In this document: positions 6,987 through 15,655 of the stretch, piece by piece | Layout of the letters: each line of letters starts with the position of its first letter | How positions within the stretch are numbered: position 1 is the first letter of the stretch | Assembly: GCA_025965475.1 (NCBI GenBank) | Contig: JAOPWV010000075.1 | Coordinates: forward strand, 1-41,463 | Source: Frankiales bacterium | Lineage (GTDB): Bacteria; Actinomycetota; Actinomycetes; Mycobacteriales; SCTD01 | DNA: 41,463 nucleotides | Reading direction: 5' to 3' | Notes under the pieces: model-generated | Databases searched by the model: none | Seen by the model: only the letters and a program-made list of their open reading frames with translations | Told to the model about the DNA's origin: nothing | Made by a program: the position numbers and the translations under genes

Positions 6987-7877
6987 ATGCGGGAGGCGCA
7001 GGTGGACGGGCAGCTGGACGGTTCCGCCTCCGATGCTGCCCCCCGCGCAGGTGGGAAGGCTGTCGCCGACCCCGCGGCCGGCCCTCTGACCGACCCTGTG
7101 ACCGACCCTGTGACCGGCCAGGCTGCCGGTTCCCGGTGGTCCGGGCGACCGTCCGGACGAACCGCCTGGCGGGTGCTGGTCCCGCTGACGGCACTGCTGG
7201 CCGGTCTGCTGTTCGCGACCAGTGCCGCGACCGCCAAGGGGACCGATCTGCGGGCCGGCCGCCGCACGCAGGTCACCGACCTGATCAGCGAGCAACGCAA
7301 GGACGTCGCGGTGCAGGAGCGGCTGGCCGCCGGCCTGCGCCGCCAGGTCGCCGACATCCAGCGTGTGGCGGCCGCCGGCGACTCGCGGGTTGCCGTCGAG
7401 CGCGCACGCGGGGACGTACTGGCCGTTCCCGCCGGGCTCACCGCGGTCCGCGGGCCGGCCGTCACCGTCACGCTCAACGACGCGCCGCGCCGGTCGGGCG
7501 TCACGCCGGCGTCCGCCAACCCCGACGACCTCGTCGTCCACCAGCAGGACGTACAGGCGGTGGTCAACGCGCTGTGGGCCGGCGGCGCTGAGGCCATGAC
7601 GCTCATGGGCCAGCGGGTGATCTCCACCAGCGCGGTGCGCTGCGTGGGCAACACGGTGGTCCTGCACGGCCGGGTCTACAGCCCGCCCTTCGTCGTCAGC
7701 GCGATCGGAGACACCAGCGGCATGAAACAGGCGCTCGAGCAGGAGCCGGGGGTGGCCTTCTTCCGAAGCTTCGTCGACAGGTTCGGCCTCGGCTACTCCG
7801 TCCACAGCGACAAGGACCTCCGGCTGCCGGCGTACGACGGGCCGCTCGAGCTGCCGCACGTGACAGGTACCTCGTGA
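6987..7877 (+). CDS. DUF881 family membrane-anchored protein
   Basis: The 296-residue protein starts at ATG 6987 after an AAAGGA ribosome binding site. The first 60 residues are cytoplasmic and low in complexity, with a TDPVTDPV repeat encoded by two exact 12-bp units at 7092-7115. One transmembrane helix (about 61-81) follows, then a coiled-coil-like stretch (about 90-135) and the DUF881 domain with its VTVTLNDAP strand and HQQDVQAVVNALW motif. DUF881 proteins resemble FtsB/DivIC-like anchors in topology and stand between crgA and pabA/trpG in many actinobacteria (the Rv0012 position). The role is unproven but probably lies in envelope or division. Its stop overlaps the sortase GTG (GTGA), indicating translational coupling. 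Confidence 0.9.
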   Translation: MREAQVDGQLDGSASDAAPRAGGKAVADPAAGPLTDPVTDPVTGQAAGSRWSGRPSGRTAWRVLVPLTALLAGLLFATSAATAKGTDLRAGRRTQVTDLISEQRKDVAVQERLAAGLRRQVADIQRVAAAGDSRVAVERARGDVLAVPAGLTAVRGPAVTVTLNDAPRRSGVTPASANPDDLVVHQQDVQAVVNALWAGGAEAMTLMGQRVISTSAVRCVGNTVVLHGRVYSPPFVVSAIGDTSGMKQALEQEPGVAFFRSFVDRFGLGYSVHSDKDLRLPAYDGPLELPHVTGTS

Positions 7878-8554
7878 CCGGGCGCGGGGATGCGGGACGC
7901 ACGGTGCTGCGCGGGGTGGGCCAGACGCTCGTCACCGCCGGCATCGTGGTCCTGCTGTTCACCGTCTACGAGCTGTACTTCACCGGCGTCTACACCGGAC
8001 GCGAGCAGAGCCGGCTCGGTGACGGACTGCGCCAGAGCTGGGCGGCGCCGGCGGCCCCGGCCGCCCGGGTCCTCCCGGGCGGCGCGCTGGCCGAGATCTG
8101 GATCCCCCGGATCGGCATGGTCGGCGACAAGGCCAAGGTCGTCATCGAAGGTGTCGACCACGAGGACCTGAAGAAGGGGCCGGGGCACTACCCGGGCACC
8201 GCGCTTCCCGGCCAGGTCGGCAACACGGTCATCAGCGGGCACCGCACGACGTACGGCGCGCCGTTCAACCGCCTCGACGAGGTCCTGCCCGGCGACCCGG
8301 TCGTGATCGAGACGCGCGACACCTGGTTCACCTACAAGGTGACCAGCCAGCAGGTCGTCCCGCCGACGGCGGTCGACGTGACCTACCCGGTGCCGGGCAA
8401 TGCCACGGCCAAGCCCACCCAGCGGCTGCTCACCCTGACGACCTGCAATCCCAAGTACTCCGCCCAGACCCGGCTGATCCTGCACGGCGTGCTGCTCGGC
8501 ACGCTGGCCAAGGCGGGTGGCGGCCGACCCCCCGCGCTGAACGGGAAGGCCTGA
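7874..8554 (+). CDS. Class E sortase
   Basis: The 226-residue protein starts at GTG 7874, overlapping the DUF881 stop. An N-terminal signal anchor (about residues 14-36) precedes the extracellular sortase domain (about 70-210). The catalytic residues are visible: His123 in ISGHRTTYG, Cys191 in TLTTCNPKY and Arg200 in AQTRLILHG. The spacing TLTTC-N8-R is typical of sortases. Class E enzymes of actinobacteria anchor LAXTG-type proteins to the cell wall, and some assemble aerial structures or pili. No sortase substrate gene is next to it. Position between DUF881 and pabA is widely conserved, suggesting a housekeeping sortase. Confidence 0.93.
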   Translation: MTGRGDAGRTVLRGVGQTLVTAGIVVLLFTVYELYFTGVYTGREQSRLGDGLRQSWAAPAAPAARVLPGGALAEIWIPRIGMVGDKAKVVIEGVDHEDLKKGPGHYPGTALPGQVGNTVISGHRTTYGAPFNRLDEVLPGDPVVIETRDTWFTYKVTSQQVVPPTAVDVTYPVPGNATAKPTQRLLTLTTCNPKYSAQTRLILHGVLLGTLAKAGGGRPPALNGKA

Positions 8555-8555
8555 C

Positions 8556-8750
8556 GTGTACGGCTGGCTGTGGCGACAGTTCCCCGGCGGCGTGCCGGGC
8601 AAGGTGCTGTGCAGCGTCGTGATGGCGGTCGCCGCGGTCGCCTTGCTGTTCCTGGTGGTCTTCCCGCGGATCGAACCGTTGGTGCCGTTCGGGAACGTGA
8701 CCGTGGACAGTCCGGCGCAGACCTCGGCCCCGTCGCCCGTCGGCGGATGA
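8556..8750 (+). CDS. Small conserved membrane protein
   Basis: The 64-residue protein starts at GTG 8556, one base after the sortase stop, so it is almost certainly co-translated. It begins MYGWLWRQFPG, has one hydrophobic helix (about residues 17-37) and ends in a short extracytoplasmic tail with PFGNVTVD followed by a Pro/Ser-rich end. Similar short proteins with a YGWLWR start and a PFG.VTV motif occur beside sortase and pabA genes in other actinobacteria, as I recall them. Function is unknown; a helper of the sortase is a guess from adjacency. Confidence 0.75.
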   Translation: MYGWLWRQFPGGVPGKVLCSVVMAVAAVALLFLVVFPRIEPLVPFGNVTVDSPAQTSAPSPVGG

Positions 8751-8763
8751 CACCCGGACGTCG

Positions 8764-8769
8764 TAGCGT
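8764..8769 (+). promoter_or_regulatory. Candidate -10 box for leaderless pabA
   Basis: TAGCGT ends six bases before GTG 8776, which would place transcription start at or next to the start codon. The GGAGG at 8770-8774 is only one base from the GTG, too close to act as a normal ribosome binding site, so a leaderless transcript is likely. Confidence 0.5.
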
Positions 8770-8775
8770 GGAGGC

Positions 8776-9429
8776 GTGAACCAGCGCGCGAAGGTCCTCG
8801 TCGTCGACAACTACGACAGCTTTGTCTTCAACCTGGTCCAGTACCTCGGGCAGCTCGGGGCCGAGTGCGTCGTACGCCGCAATGACGAGGTCGGGCCGGC
8901 CGACGTGGACGGGTACGACGGCGTCCTGCTCTCGCCCGGCCCGGGTACGCCGGAGGACGCGGGCTGCTCGGTCGAGATGGTGGGCGCCTGCGAGGACCGC
9001 GGTGTGCCGCTGCTCGGCGTCTGCCTCGGGCACCAGGCGATCGCCGTGGCGCACGGTGCCACGGTCAGCCGGGCCCCCGAGCTGCTGCACGGCAAGACGA
9101 GCCAGGTCGAGCACTCCGGCGCCGGGGTGCTGCACGGCCTGCCGACCCCGTTCACGGCCACCCGCTACCACTCGCTCGCGGTGGAGGAGGAGACCCTGCC
9201 GGCCGAGCTGGCGGTCACCGGGCGTACCGCGAGCGGCGTCGTGATGGCGGTGCGGCACCGCGACAAGCCCATCGAGGGCGTGCAGTTCCACCCCGAGTCG
9301 GTGCTCACACAGGGCGGCCACACGCTGCTCGCGACCTGGCTCGGGCAGTGCGGCGACCGGGAGGCGGCCGCCCTCGCGCCGGCGCTCGCGCAGAAGGTCG
9401 AGGACAAGCGCCTCGCCGCCTTCGGCTGA
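8776..9429 (+). CDS. pabA: Anthranilate/aminodeoxychorismate synthase component II
   Basis: The 217-residue glutamine amidotransferase starts at GTG 8776. The class-I triad is complete: Cys83 in GVCLGHQAI, His172 and Glu174 in QFHPESVLT. The N terminus VLVVDNYDSFVFNL is typical of TrpG/PabA. It releases ammonia from glutamine for chorismate amination, supplying p-aminobenzoate (folate) and possibly anthranilate (tryptophan). Motifs alone do not separate PabA from TrpG, and the gene in this place is called trpG or pabA in different genomes. The matching component I is not in the window. It converges on pknB with a 71-base gap. Confidence 0.92.
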   Translation: MNQRAKVLVVDNYDSFVFNLVQYLGQLGAECVVRRNDEVGPADVDGYDGVLLSPGPGTPEDAGCSVEMVGACEDRGVPLLGVCLGHQAIAVAHGATVSRAPELLHGKTSQVEHSGAGVLHGLPTPFTATRYHSLAVEEETLPAELAVTGRTASGVVMAVRHRDKPIEGVQFHPESVLTQGGHTLLATWLGQCGDREAAALAPALAQKVEDKRLAAFG

Positions 9430-9440
9430 TCCCCTTTCGC

Positions 9441-9489
9441 GCGTGATCATGGGCCTGCTGGGCCTACAGCCCTAGCGACTCCATCACGC
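9441..9489. terminator. Hairpin between convergent pabA and pknB
   Basis: GCGTGAT (9441-9447) pairs with ATCACGC (9483-9489), and the interior contains smaller GGC/GCC complementarity. It lies between two convergent stop codons, as expected for a shared terminator, but no clear U-tract follows on either strand. Confidence 0.45.
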
Positions 9490-9500
9490 CGGGGCCGTGG

Positions 9501-11231
9501 CTAGCTGGGTGCCGGGGTCGGCTGCGGGCTGCCGGTCTGCCCGGGTGACGGCGACGGCTGCGCACTGGCGGCCGGCGCTGACGGAGACGGCCTCGGGGTC
9601 GGGCTGGGCAGCGGCGTGCGGGCGACGTCGATCACGATCGTCGACCCGCGGGGCGCGAGCTGGTTGACCGGCCGCTGGCCGAGGACGGTGCCGACCGGCT
9701 GGGTGCTGTCGGTGGGCACGGCCTCGACCACGAAGCCGAGCTGTTGCAGGGCGGCGACGGCCTGATCCTGCGTCGTAGCCCGGACGTCCGGGACCTGGAC
9801 CTGGCCGGAGGAGACGACGAGGTCGACCGAGGAACCGGCCGCGAGCTTCGTGCCGGGACCCGGCGCGACGTCGAGCACCTCGCCCGGCGGCAGGTTGACG
9901 TCGCGGGTCACGACGTTGCCGAGCGTCAGCTTGGCGTCCTTCAGACCCAGCTCCGCCTCGGCGCGTGACTGACCGAGGATCTGCGGGACCTCCGTCATCT
10001 CGACGCCCTTGGACACGGTCAGGTCGACGGCACCGTCCCGGCCGATGAGGAACCCGGACTCCGGGCTCTGTCCCACGACGACATCCTCCGGCTTGGCGCT
10101 GAACGTCAGGGTGATCTTCCCGAGCTTCAGCCCGGCGGTGGTCAGCTGTCGCTGCGCCTCCTGCTTCGACAGGCCCACCAGCGCCGGCGCCGGGACGAGT
10201 CCGGGGGAGTTGCCCAGGAGGCCTTTCACCGTGAAGGCCACGATGAGCACGATCGCCAGCAGCAGCGCGCCGAACAGGGCGAGCAGCGGTCCGCGGCGGC
10301 GGCCGGTCGGCCGGTGCAACGTGGGTACGTCGACCGGGATCCGGCCGCTCTCGGCCTCATTCAGGACCGGGACCGCCAGCACCGGCTGACCGGCGGCGGC
10401 CCGCAGCAGGTCCTCGCGCATCTCCCCGGCGGACTGGTAGCGGTTGGCCGGGTTCTTGGCCATGGCCTTGAGGATGACCGCGTCGACCTGCGGCGGCAGC
10501 GAGTCGTCGTACGCCGACGGCGGGACGGGGTCCTCGCGCACGTGCTGGTAGGCCACCGCGACCGGGCTGTCCCCGGTGAACGGCGGCGCGCCGGTCACGA
10601 GCTCGTAGAGCAGGCAGCCGGTCGAGTAGATGTCCGAGCGCGCGTCGACATGCTCGCCGCGAGCCTGCTCCGGGGACAGGTACGCCGCGGTGCCGATGAC
10701 CGCGGCGGTCTGCGTCATGGTCGAGGAGGTGTCGGACACCGCGCGGGCGATGCCGAAGTCCATCACCTTGACCTCGCCGCGCCCGGTGAGCATGACGTTC
10801 GCGGGCTTGATGTCGCGGTGCACGATCCCGGCGGTGTGCGCGACGTCGAGCGCGGCGCAGATGTCGGCGACGACCTCCAGTGCGCGCTGCGGCAGCAACC
10901 GGCCCTCGGTCTGCAGCACGTCGCGCAGGGTGCGCCCCTCGACGTACTCCATGACGATGTACGGCACGGCGCCCCGGGCGCCGTCGGCATGCTCCTCGCC
11001 GGTGTCGTACACCGAGACGATGCACGGGGCGTTGAGGGAGGCGGCGGACTGCGCCTCGCGGCGGAAACGGCCCTGGAACGACGGGTCGCGGGCCAGGTCG
11101 GCGCGGAGCACCTTGACGGCCACGTCCCGGCCGAGCCGGATGTCGGTGCCGCGGAAGACCTCGGCCATGCCGCCGGTACCGACCGTCTCACCGAGCTGGT
11201 ACCGGCCACCGAGCATTCGCGGCTCAGTCAC
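9501..11231 (-). CDS. pknB: Ser/Thr protein kinase PknB with PASTA domains
   Basis: The start GTG 11231 (MTEPRMLGGRYQL) gives 576 residues and overlaps the pknA stop by 8 bases. The kinase domain (about 10-280) has Lys40, the catalytic loop HRDIKPANV (138-146), the DFG motif (158-160) and activation-loop threonines 171 and 173, which match the autophosphorylation sites of mycobacterial PknB. One transmembrane helix (about 314-336) leads to three extracellular PASTA repeats (about 344-540) and a Pro/Ser-rich tail. PASTA repeats sense muropeptides or lipid II. The kinase controls peptidoglycan synthesis and division, and the PP2C phosphatase in the same operon reverses it. Mycobacterial PknB has four PASTA units, so one fewer here is within family variation. 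Confidence 0.96.
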   Translation of the reverse strand: MTEPRMLGGRYQLGETVGTGGMAEVFRGTDIRLGRDVAVKVLRADLARDPSFQGRFRREAQSAASLNAPCIVSVYDTGEEHADGARGAVPYIVMEYVEGRTLRDVLQTEGRLLPQRALEVVADICAALDVAHTAGIVHRDIKPANVMLTGRGEVKVMDFGIARAVSDTSSTMTQTAAVIGTAAYLSPEQARGEHVDARSDIYSTGCLLYELVTGAPPFTGDSPVAVAYQHVREDPVPPSAYDDSLPPQVDAVILKAMAKNPANRYQSAGEMREDLLRAAAGQPVLAVPVLNEAESGRIPVDVPTLHRPTGRRRGPLLALFGALLLAIVLIVAFTVKGLLGNSPGLVPAPALVGLSKQEAQRQLTTAGLKLGKITLTFSAKPEDVVVGQSPESGFLIGRDGAVDLTVSKGVEMTEVPQILGQSRAEAELGLKDAKLTLGNVVTRDVNLPPGEVLDVAPGPGTKLAAGSSVDLVVSSGQVQVPDVRATTQDQAVAALQQLGFVVEAVPTDSTQPVGTVLGQRPVNQLAPRGSTIVIDVARTPLPSPTPRPSPSAPAASAQPSPSPGQTGSPQPTPAPS

Positions 11232-12774
11232 CGTGATCCCCGTTGTCGCCGCTGTAGGTGTTGCCGTTCTTCTTGTCGCCCTTGCCCCAGGGCAGGATCT
11301 GCACGGGTTGAGGGGCCGGGACGACATGCACGGTGATGGGGGCGCCGTAGGCGAGCGAGCCGGCCGGCGTCACGTCACTGACCGTACCTGCGGCGCGCCC
11401 GCTGCCGTCGTAGGCGACCGTGGGCTTGAGGCCCCGTGCGGTGAGTGCCGCGGTCGCCGCGCTCTCGCTCATCCCGACGTACGTCGCCGCGTCGACCGTC
11501 ACGTCCGGCGCGCCTGCGGAGACCAGCAGGTGGACGGTGTCGCCGTCGCGCGCGCTGGCCCCGGCGCCCGGCGCGGTGGCGATCACCGCGCCCTTCGGGA
11601 CCGACATCGACATGGCTGGGGTCTGCGCGACGACGAAGTTCTGCGCGGTCAGCAGGGCCGTCGCGGCGGCGACCGTGCTGCCGGCAGCGACCGGCGGGAC
11701 CCGGACGGTCTTCTCGGCCAGGCAGGAGCGCGCTGTGAGGGCGAGGACCACGACCGCCAGCAGCGCGGCGGCGAGCCGGACCGATCGCTGATGGTTCGGC
11801 GCGGGCGCCGGAACCGTCCGACGGGCCGGCCGCGGGAGGCCGACCGACGGTACCGGTGATGAGGGGGGTGCCGCGTCCAGGACCGGCGTCGCACCGGGAT
11901 CGGCCACGGGCAGCACGGCCGTCGCAGGGCTGACGCCGGCGCGCAGATCGAGGGCGTCCCTGGCCAGCTCGCCGGCGTGAGCCGGTCGCCTGGCGGGGTC
12001 CTTGTCCATCGCGCGCAGGACGAGGTCGCGTACGGGCGCGGGGACGTCGGGTGGCAGCGGCGGGGGCGCGGAGCTCAGGTGGGCGCTCGCCACCGCCACC
12101 GGGTTGTCACCCGTGAACGGGCGCCGGCCGGCGAGGCACTCGTACGCCACGACGCCCAGGGAGTAGACGTCGCTCGCCGGCGTGACCGGACGACCGGAGG
12201 CCTGCTCCGGCGACAGGTAGTACGCCGTACCGACCACGGTGCCTGTGCGGGTCAGCGGGACCGCGTCCGTCGCGCGGGCGATGCCGAAGTCGGTGACCTT
12301 GACGACGCCGTCCGGCCGGACGAGCAGGTAGCCCGGCTTCACGTCCCGGTGCACCACGCCCGCCGTGTGCGCGGCCTCGAGAGCGAGGGCCACCTGGCCG
12401 ACGAGGTCCAGCGTCCGGTCGGGGTCGAGCCGGCCGCTGCGGTGCAGCAGCGCCGACAGGGGCTCGCCCTCGACGAGTTCCATGACCAGCCAGGCGGCCA
12501 CGTCCGGCTCGACCTGCTCGCCGTAGTCGTAGACCGACGCGATGCCCGGGTGGGACAGGCCGGCCGCGTGCCGCGCCTCGGCGCGGAACCGCTCGCGGAA
12601 CTCCGGGTCGTGCACGTACTCCGGCTTCAGGCACTTCACCGCGATGGCCCGTCCGAGCACGATGTCCTCGCCGCGCCAGACCTCGCCCATGCCGCCGACG
12701 GCGATGCGGGAGTCGAGCCGGTACCTCCCGGCGAGCAGGCCGTCGACGCAGCCGGCGGGAACGACCACCGTCAC
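11224..12774 (-). CDS. pknA: PknA-position Ser/Thr kinase with PASTA repeats and altered catalytic loop
   Basis: The start GTG 12774 overlaps the pbpA stop (GTGA), giving 516 residues. The kinase domain (about 16-275) keeps the Gly-rich loop, Lys47, HRD (142-144), Lys146, TDFG (161-164) and the activation segment ending TAYYLSPE. The invariant Asn of HRDxKxxN is Tyr149 (codon TAC, 12330-12328); this residue normally binds magnesium, so activity is doubtful. A transmembrane helix (about 332-350) is followed by two PASTA-like repeats (about 356-490), absent from mycobacterial PknA, and a charged Gly/Asp/Asn-rich tail. Position between pbpA and pknB supports the pknA assignment. It may work as a lipid-II- or muropeptide-sensing partner of PknB. 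Alternatively Tyr149 is a sequencing error or a tolerated change. Confidence 0.9.
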   Translation of the reverse strand: MTVVVPAGCVDGLLAGRYRLDSRIAVGGMGEVWRGEDIVLGRAIAVKCLKPEYVHDPEFRERFRAEARHAAGLSHPGIASVYDYGEQVEPDVAAWLVMELVEGEPLSALLHRSGRLDPDRTLDLVGQVALALEAAHTAGVVHRDVKPGYLLVRPDGVVKVTDFGIARATDAVPLTRTGTVVGTAYYLSPEQASGRPVTPASDVYSLGVVAYECLAGRRPFTGDNPVAVASAHLSSAPPPLPPDVPAPVRDLVLRAMDKDPARRPAHAGELARDALDLRAGVSPATAVLPVADPGATPVLDAAPPSSPVPSVGLPRPARRTVPAPAPNHQRSVRLAAALLAVVVLALTARSCLAEKTVRVPPVAAGSTVAAATALLTAQNFVVAQTPAMSMSVPKGAVIATAPGAGASARDGDTVHLLVSAGAPDVTVDAATYVGMSESAATAALTARGLKPTVAYDGSGRAAGTVSDVTPAGSLAYGAPITVHVVPAPQPVQILPWGKGDKKNGNTYSGDNGDHGD

Positions 12775-14243
12775 CGTCCCAGCACCGCCCGCATGACGTC
12801 GCGGGCGATCGGGGCGGCCACCGCGCCACCGGTCGCCTCCGGGCCCGCGGTCCCGCCGTCCTCCACGAGCACCGCGACCGCCACCTGCGGGTCGTTCGCC
12901 GGCGCGAACCCGATGAACCATGCGTGCGGCGCCTGGCCGACCGCGTGCTGCGCGGTCCCGGTCTTCCCGGCGACAGGTACGCCGGGAATCTGTGCGCCCG
13001 TACCGGTTCCGCTGGCGACGACCAGCTGCATCATCGCGTTCAGCTGGTCGGCGACCGGCCGGTCGACGGCGTGCCGGTAGACGCTCGGGCGCGCGCGGTC
13101 CAGCACGCTGAGGTCGGGTGCCTGCACCTCCCGGACGAGGTACGGCTTCATCACGTCGCCGCCGTTGGCCACGCCCGCCGCGACCATCGCCATCTGCAGC
13201 GGCGTCACCTGGACGTCGAACTGGCCGATGGAGGACTGCGCGAGCTGCGGCGGGTTGAGGCTGCCCGGGAAGACGCTCCTCGCGACCGTGGTGGGAAGGG
13301 CGAGCTCGCCCTGGCCGAACCCGAACTTCTCCGCCTGGCTGCGCAGCGTGTCCTGCCCGAGGTCCAGGCCCAGCTGGGCGAAGGCCGTGTTGCACGAGAT
13401 GCGCAGTGAGTCGGCCAGCGTGTCGACCTTGCCGTCACCGCAGGTCTCGCCACCGAAGTTGCGGATCGTGCTCGACGTCTGCGGAAGCTTCAGCTCGTTC
13501 GGTGCCGGGATCGTGCTGTCCGGGGTGAACTTCCCGGAGGACAACGCGGCAGCCGAGGTGATGACCTTGAACGTCGAGCCGGGCGGATACGTCTGCTGGA
13601 TCGCCCGGTTGAGCAACGGCTGCGCGGGATCGGCCTGCAGGGCCTTCCAGTAGGAGCGGATCTGGGTGGCGTCGTGCGACGACAGTTTCGCCGGGTCGTA
13701 CGACGGCGTGCTGACCATCGCGAGCACCGCGCCGGTCCGCGGGTCGAGAGCAACCGCGGCACCTCGCTTGCCCTGCAGACCGGCGTACGCCGCCTGCTGC
13801 GCCGCCTGGTTGAGGGTCAGCACGATCCGGCCGCCCTCCTGCTTGCGTCCGGTGATGTAGTCCGAGAGGCGGTGCACGAACAACCGGTCGTCCTGGCCGG
13901 AGAGCACGGAGTTCTCGCTCTGCTCGACGCCGCTGCGTCCGTAGATGTACGAGGAGAAGCCGGTGACCTCCCCGTACGTCGGACCACCCGGGTAGGTGCG
14001 CAGGAACTTGAAGCGTTCCTGCGGCGTGGGCTTGTCCACGGCCAGGGGGCTGGCGCCACCACCACCGGTACCGAGCAGGATCGGCCCGCGCTCGCGCTGG
14101 AACTGGCTGAGCAGGGTGCGGGAGTTGCGCGGGTCGTCGCGCAACGAGGAGGCCCTGACCACCTGCAGGTAGTTGACGTTCACGAGGAGCAGGCCGAACA
14201 ACAGCAGGCAGGCGACGGCCACCCGGCGCAGCGGGGCGTTCAT
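12771..14243 (-). CDS. pbpA: Penicillin-binding protein A (transpeptidase)
   Basis: The ATG at 14243 overlaps the rodA stop (ATGA) and gives 490 residues. An N-terminal membrane anchor (about residues 6-25) precedes a short dimerisation region and a class B transpeptidase domain (about 160-485). All three active-site motifs are present: STFK (Ser223, Lys226), SCN (283-285) and KTG (427-429). It cross-links peptidoglycan at the septum together with the RodA/FtsW-type polymerase encoded just upstream. A Gly-rich insertion (about residues 57-65, GTGGGGASP) is slightly longer than in other family members I recall. In mycobacteria PbpA is regulated by PknB phosphorylation, which fits the operon. 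Confidence 0.96.
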   Translation of the reverse strand: MNAPLRRVAVACLLLFGLLLVNVNYLQVVRASSLRDDPRNSRTLLSQFQRERGPILLGTGGGGASPLAVDKPTPQERFKFLRTYPGGPTYGEVTGFSSYIYGRSGVEQSENSVLSGQDDRLFVHRLSDYITGRKQEGGRIVLTLNQAAQQAAYAGLQGKRGAAVALDPRTGAVLAMVSTPSYDPAKLSSHDATQIRSYWKALQADPAQPLLNRAIQQTYPPGSTFKVITSAAALSSGKFTPDSTIPAPNELKLPQTSSTIRNFGGETCGDGKVDTLADSLRISCNTAFAQLGLDLGQDTLRSQAEKFGFGQGELALPTTVARSVFPGSLNPPQLAQSSIGQFDVQVTPLQMAMVAAGVANGGDVMKPYLVREVQAPDLSVLDRARPSVYRHAVDRPVADQLNAMMQLVVASGTGTGAQIPGVPVAGKTGTAQHAVGQAPHAWFIGFAPANDPQVAVAVLVEDGGTAGPEATGGAVAAPIARDVMRAVLGR

Positions 14244-15655
14244 CGGCGGACCACCTGGGTCTGTGCCTCCTGCAGCGCGGCGCGCGCCTTGTCGGGTGTC
14301 ACGGGTGCCGGCCCGGGTCGGCGACCCGCGTCGCTGATGCGCAGCAGCAGGGCGACGAGCACCCAGTTCATGACGACGGAGCTGCCGCCGTACGACAGCC
14401 AGGGCAGGGTGACGCCGGTCAGGGGGATCAGTCCGGTGACGCCGCCGACGATGACGAACACCTGCAGGGCAAGGGAGAACGACAGACCGACCGCGAGCAG
14501 CTTGCCGAACGAGTCGCGACAGCCGAGGCCCGCGCGCAGACCGCGCTCGACGATCAGCCCGAACAGGACGAGCACCGCCATGACGCCGACGAGCCCGAGC
14601 TCCTCGCCGATCGCGGCCATGATGAAGTCCGTCTTCGCGAACGGCACGATCCCCGGCATCCCCTCGCCGAGGCCGGTGCCGGTGATGCCACCCGTGCCGA
14701 ACCCGAACAGCCCCTGCACCAGCTGGTAACTCGCGCCTTGGGGATCGCGGAACGGGTGCAGCCAGGTGTCGACGCGGCTCGTCACGTGGGGGATCAGGTG
14801 GTACGCCGCCAGCGACCCGAGCACGAACAGGCCGAGGCCGATGAGCAGCCAGGACGTGCGCTCGGTCGCGACGTAGAGCATGACCAGGAAGATCGAGAAG
14901 AACAGCAACGACGAGCCGAGGTCGCTCTCGCCGATGAGGACGACCAGGCTGGCCGCCCACGCCACCAGCACCGGGCCGAGGTCGCGGGCGCGCGGCAGGT
15001 CGAGGCCGGCGACCCGGCGGCTGGCCAGGGACAGCACGTCGCGTTTGCTGACGAAGTAGGCGGCGAAGAAGACCATCAGCAGGATCTTGGCGACCTCGCT
15101 GGGCTGCACCGTGATCGGTCCGAGCCGGATCCACAGCCGGGCACCGTTGATGGTGGAGCCGATCCCCGGCAGTCCCGGCAGCACCAGCAGGATCAGGCCG
15201 GCCGCCGCGCTCGTGTAGGCGTAGCGGGCCAGCCGCGTGTGGTCTCGGATGACGATGAGCACGACGACGAACCCCGCGATGGCGATGGCCGTCCAGACCA
15301 GTTGCAGCGGGGCGTCGGCCCGCGGCATGAGACGCCCGTTCTGCCGGGCGGTCTCGGCGGCCGCCAGATCGAGCCGGCGGATCATCACCAGCCCGAGCCC
15401 GTTGAGCAGCGCGACGCACGGCAGGATCAGCGGGTCGGCGTACGGCGCGAAGCGGCGCACCACCAGATGGGCGACGCCGAACAGCACCGCGAGCCCGGCG
15501 CCGTAGCCGATCGTGCCGGGCGGAACGTGCCCGTCCTGGGCCAGTCCGACGGCGGCGTAGGCGACGAGCACGAGGCCGACCGCGAAGCCGAGCAGCAGCA
15601 GTTCGGTGCCGCGGCGGGTCGGCGGTGCGGGCACGCCGGTCGTTGCCGCGGTCAC
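14240..15655 (-). CDS. rodA: SEDS peptidoglycan polymerase RodA/FtsW
   Basis: GTG 15655 overlaps the phosphatase stop (GTGA) and gives 471 residues. The protein has about ten to twelve hydrophobic helices. SEDS hallmarks include the GPITVQPSE loop, KTDFIMAAIGEELG in the large extracellular loop and LPWLSYGGSS near the C terminus. It polymerises lipid II into glycan strands and is paired with the PbpA transpeptidase encoded next. The first 20 residues and the last 30 are cytoplasmic and low in complexity. The gene is in its conserved place in the fhaA-pknB operon. Confidence 0.96.
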   Translation of the reverse strand: MTAATTGVPAPPTRRGTELLLLGFAVGLVLVAYAAVGLAQDGHVPPGTIGYGAGLAVLFGVAHLVVRRFAPYADPLILPCVALLNGLGLVMIRRLDLAAAETARQNGRLMPRADAPLQLVWTAIAIAGFVVVLIVIRDHTRLARYAYTSAAAGLILLVLPGLPGIGSTINGARLWIRLGPITVQPSEVAKILLMVFFAAYFVSKRDVLSLASRRVAGLDLPRARDLGPVLVAWAASLVVLIGESDLGSSLLFFSIFLVMLYVATERTSWLLIGLGLFVLGSLAAYHLIPHVTSRVDTWLHPFRDPQGASYQLVQGLFGFGTGGITGTGLGEGMPGIVPFAKTDFIMAAIGEELGLVGVMAVLVLFGLIVERGLRAGLGCRDSFGKLLAVGLSFSLALQVFVIVGGVTGLIPLTGVTLPWLSYGGSSVVMNWVLVALLLRISDAGRRPGPAPVTPDKARAALQEAQTQVVRR

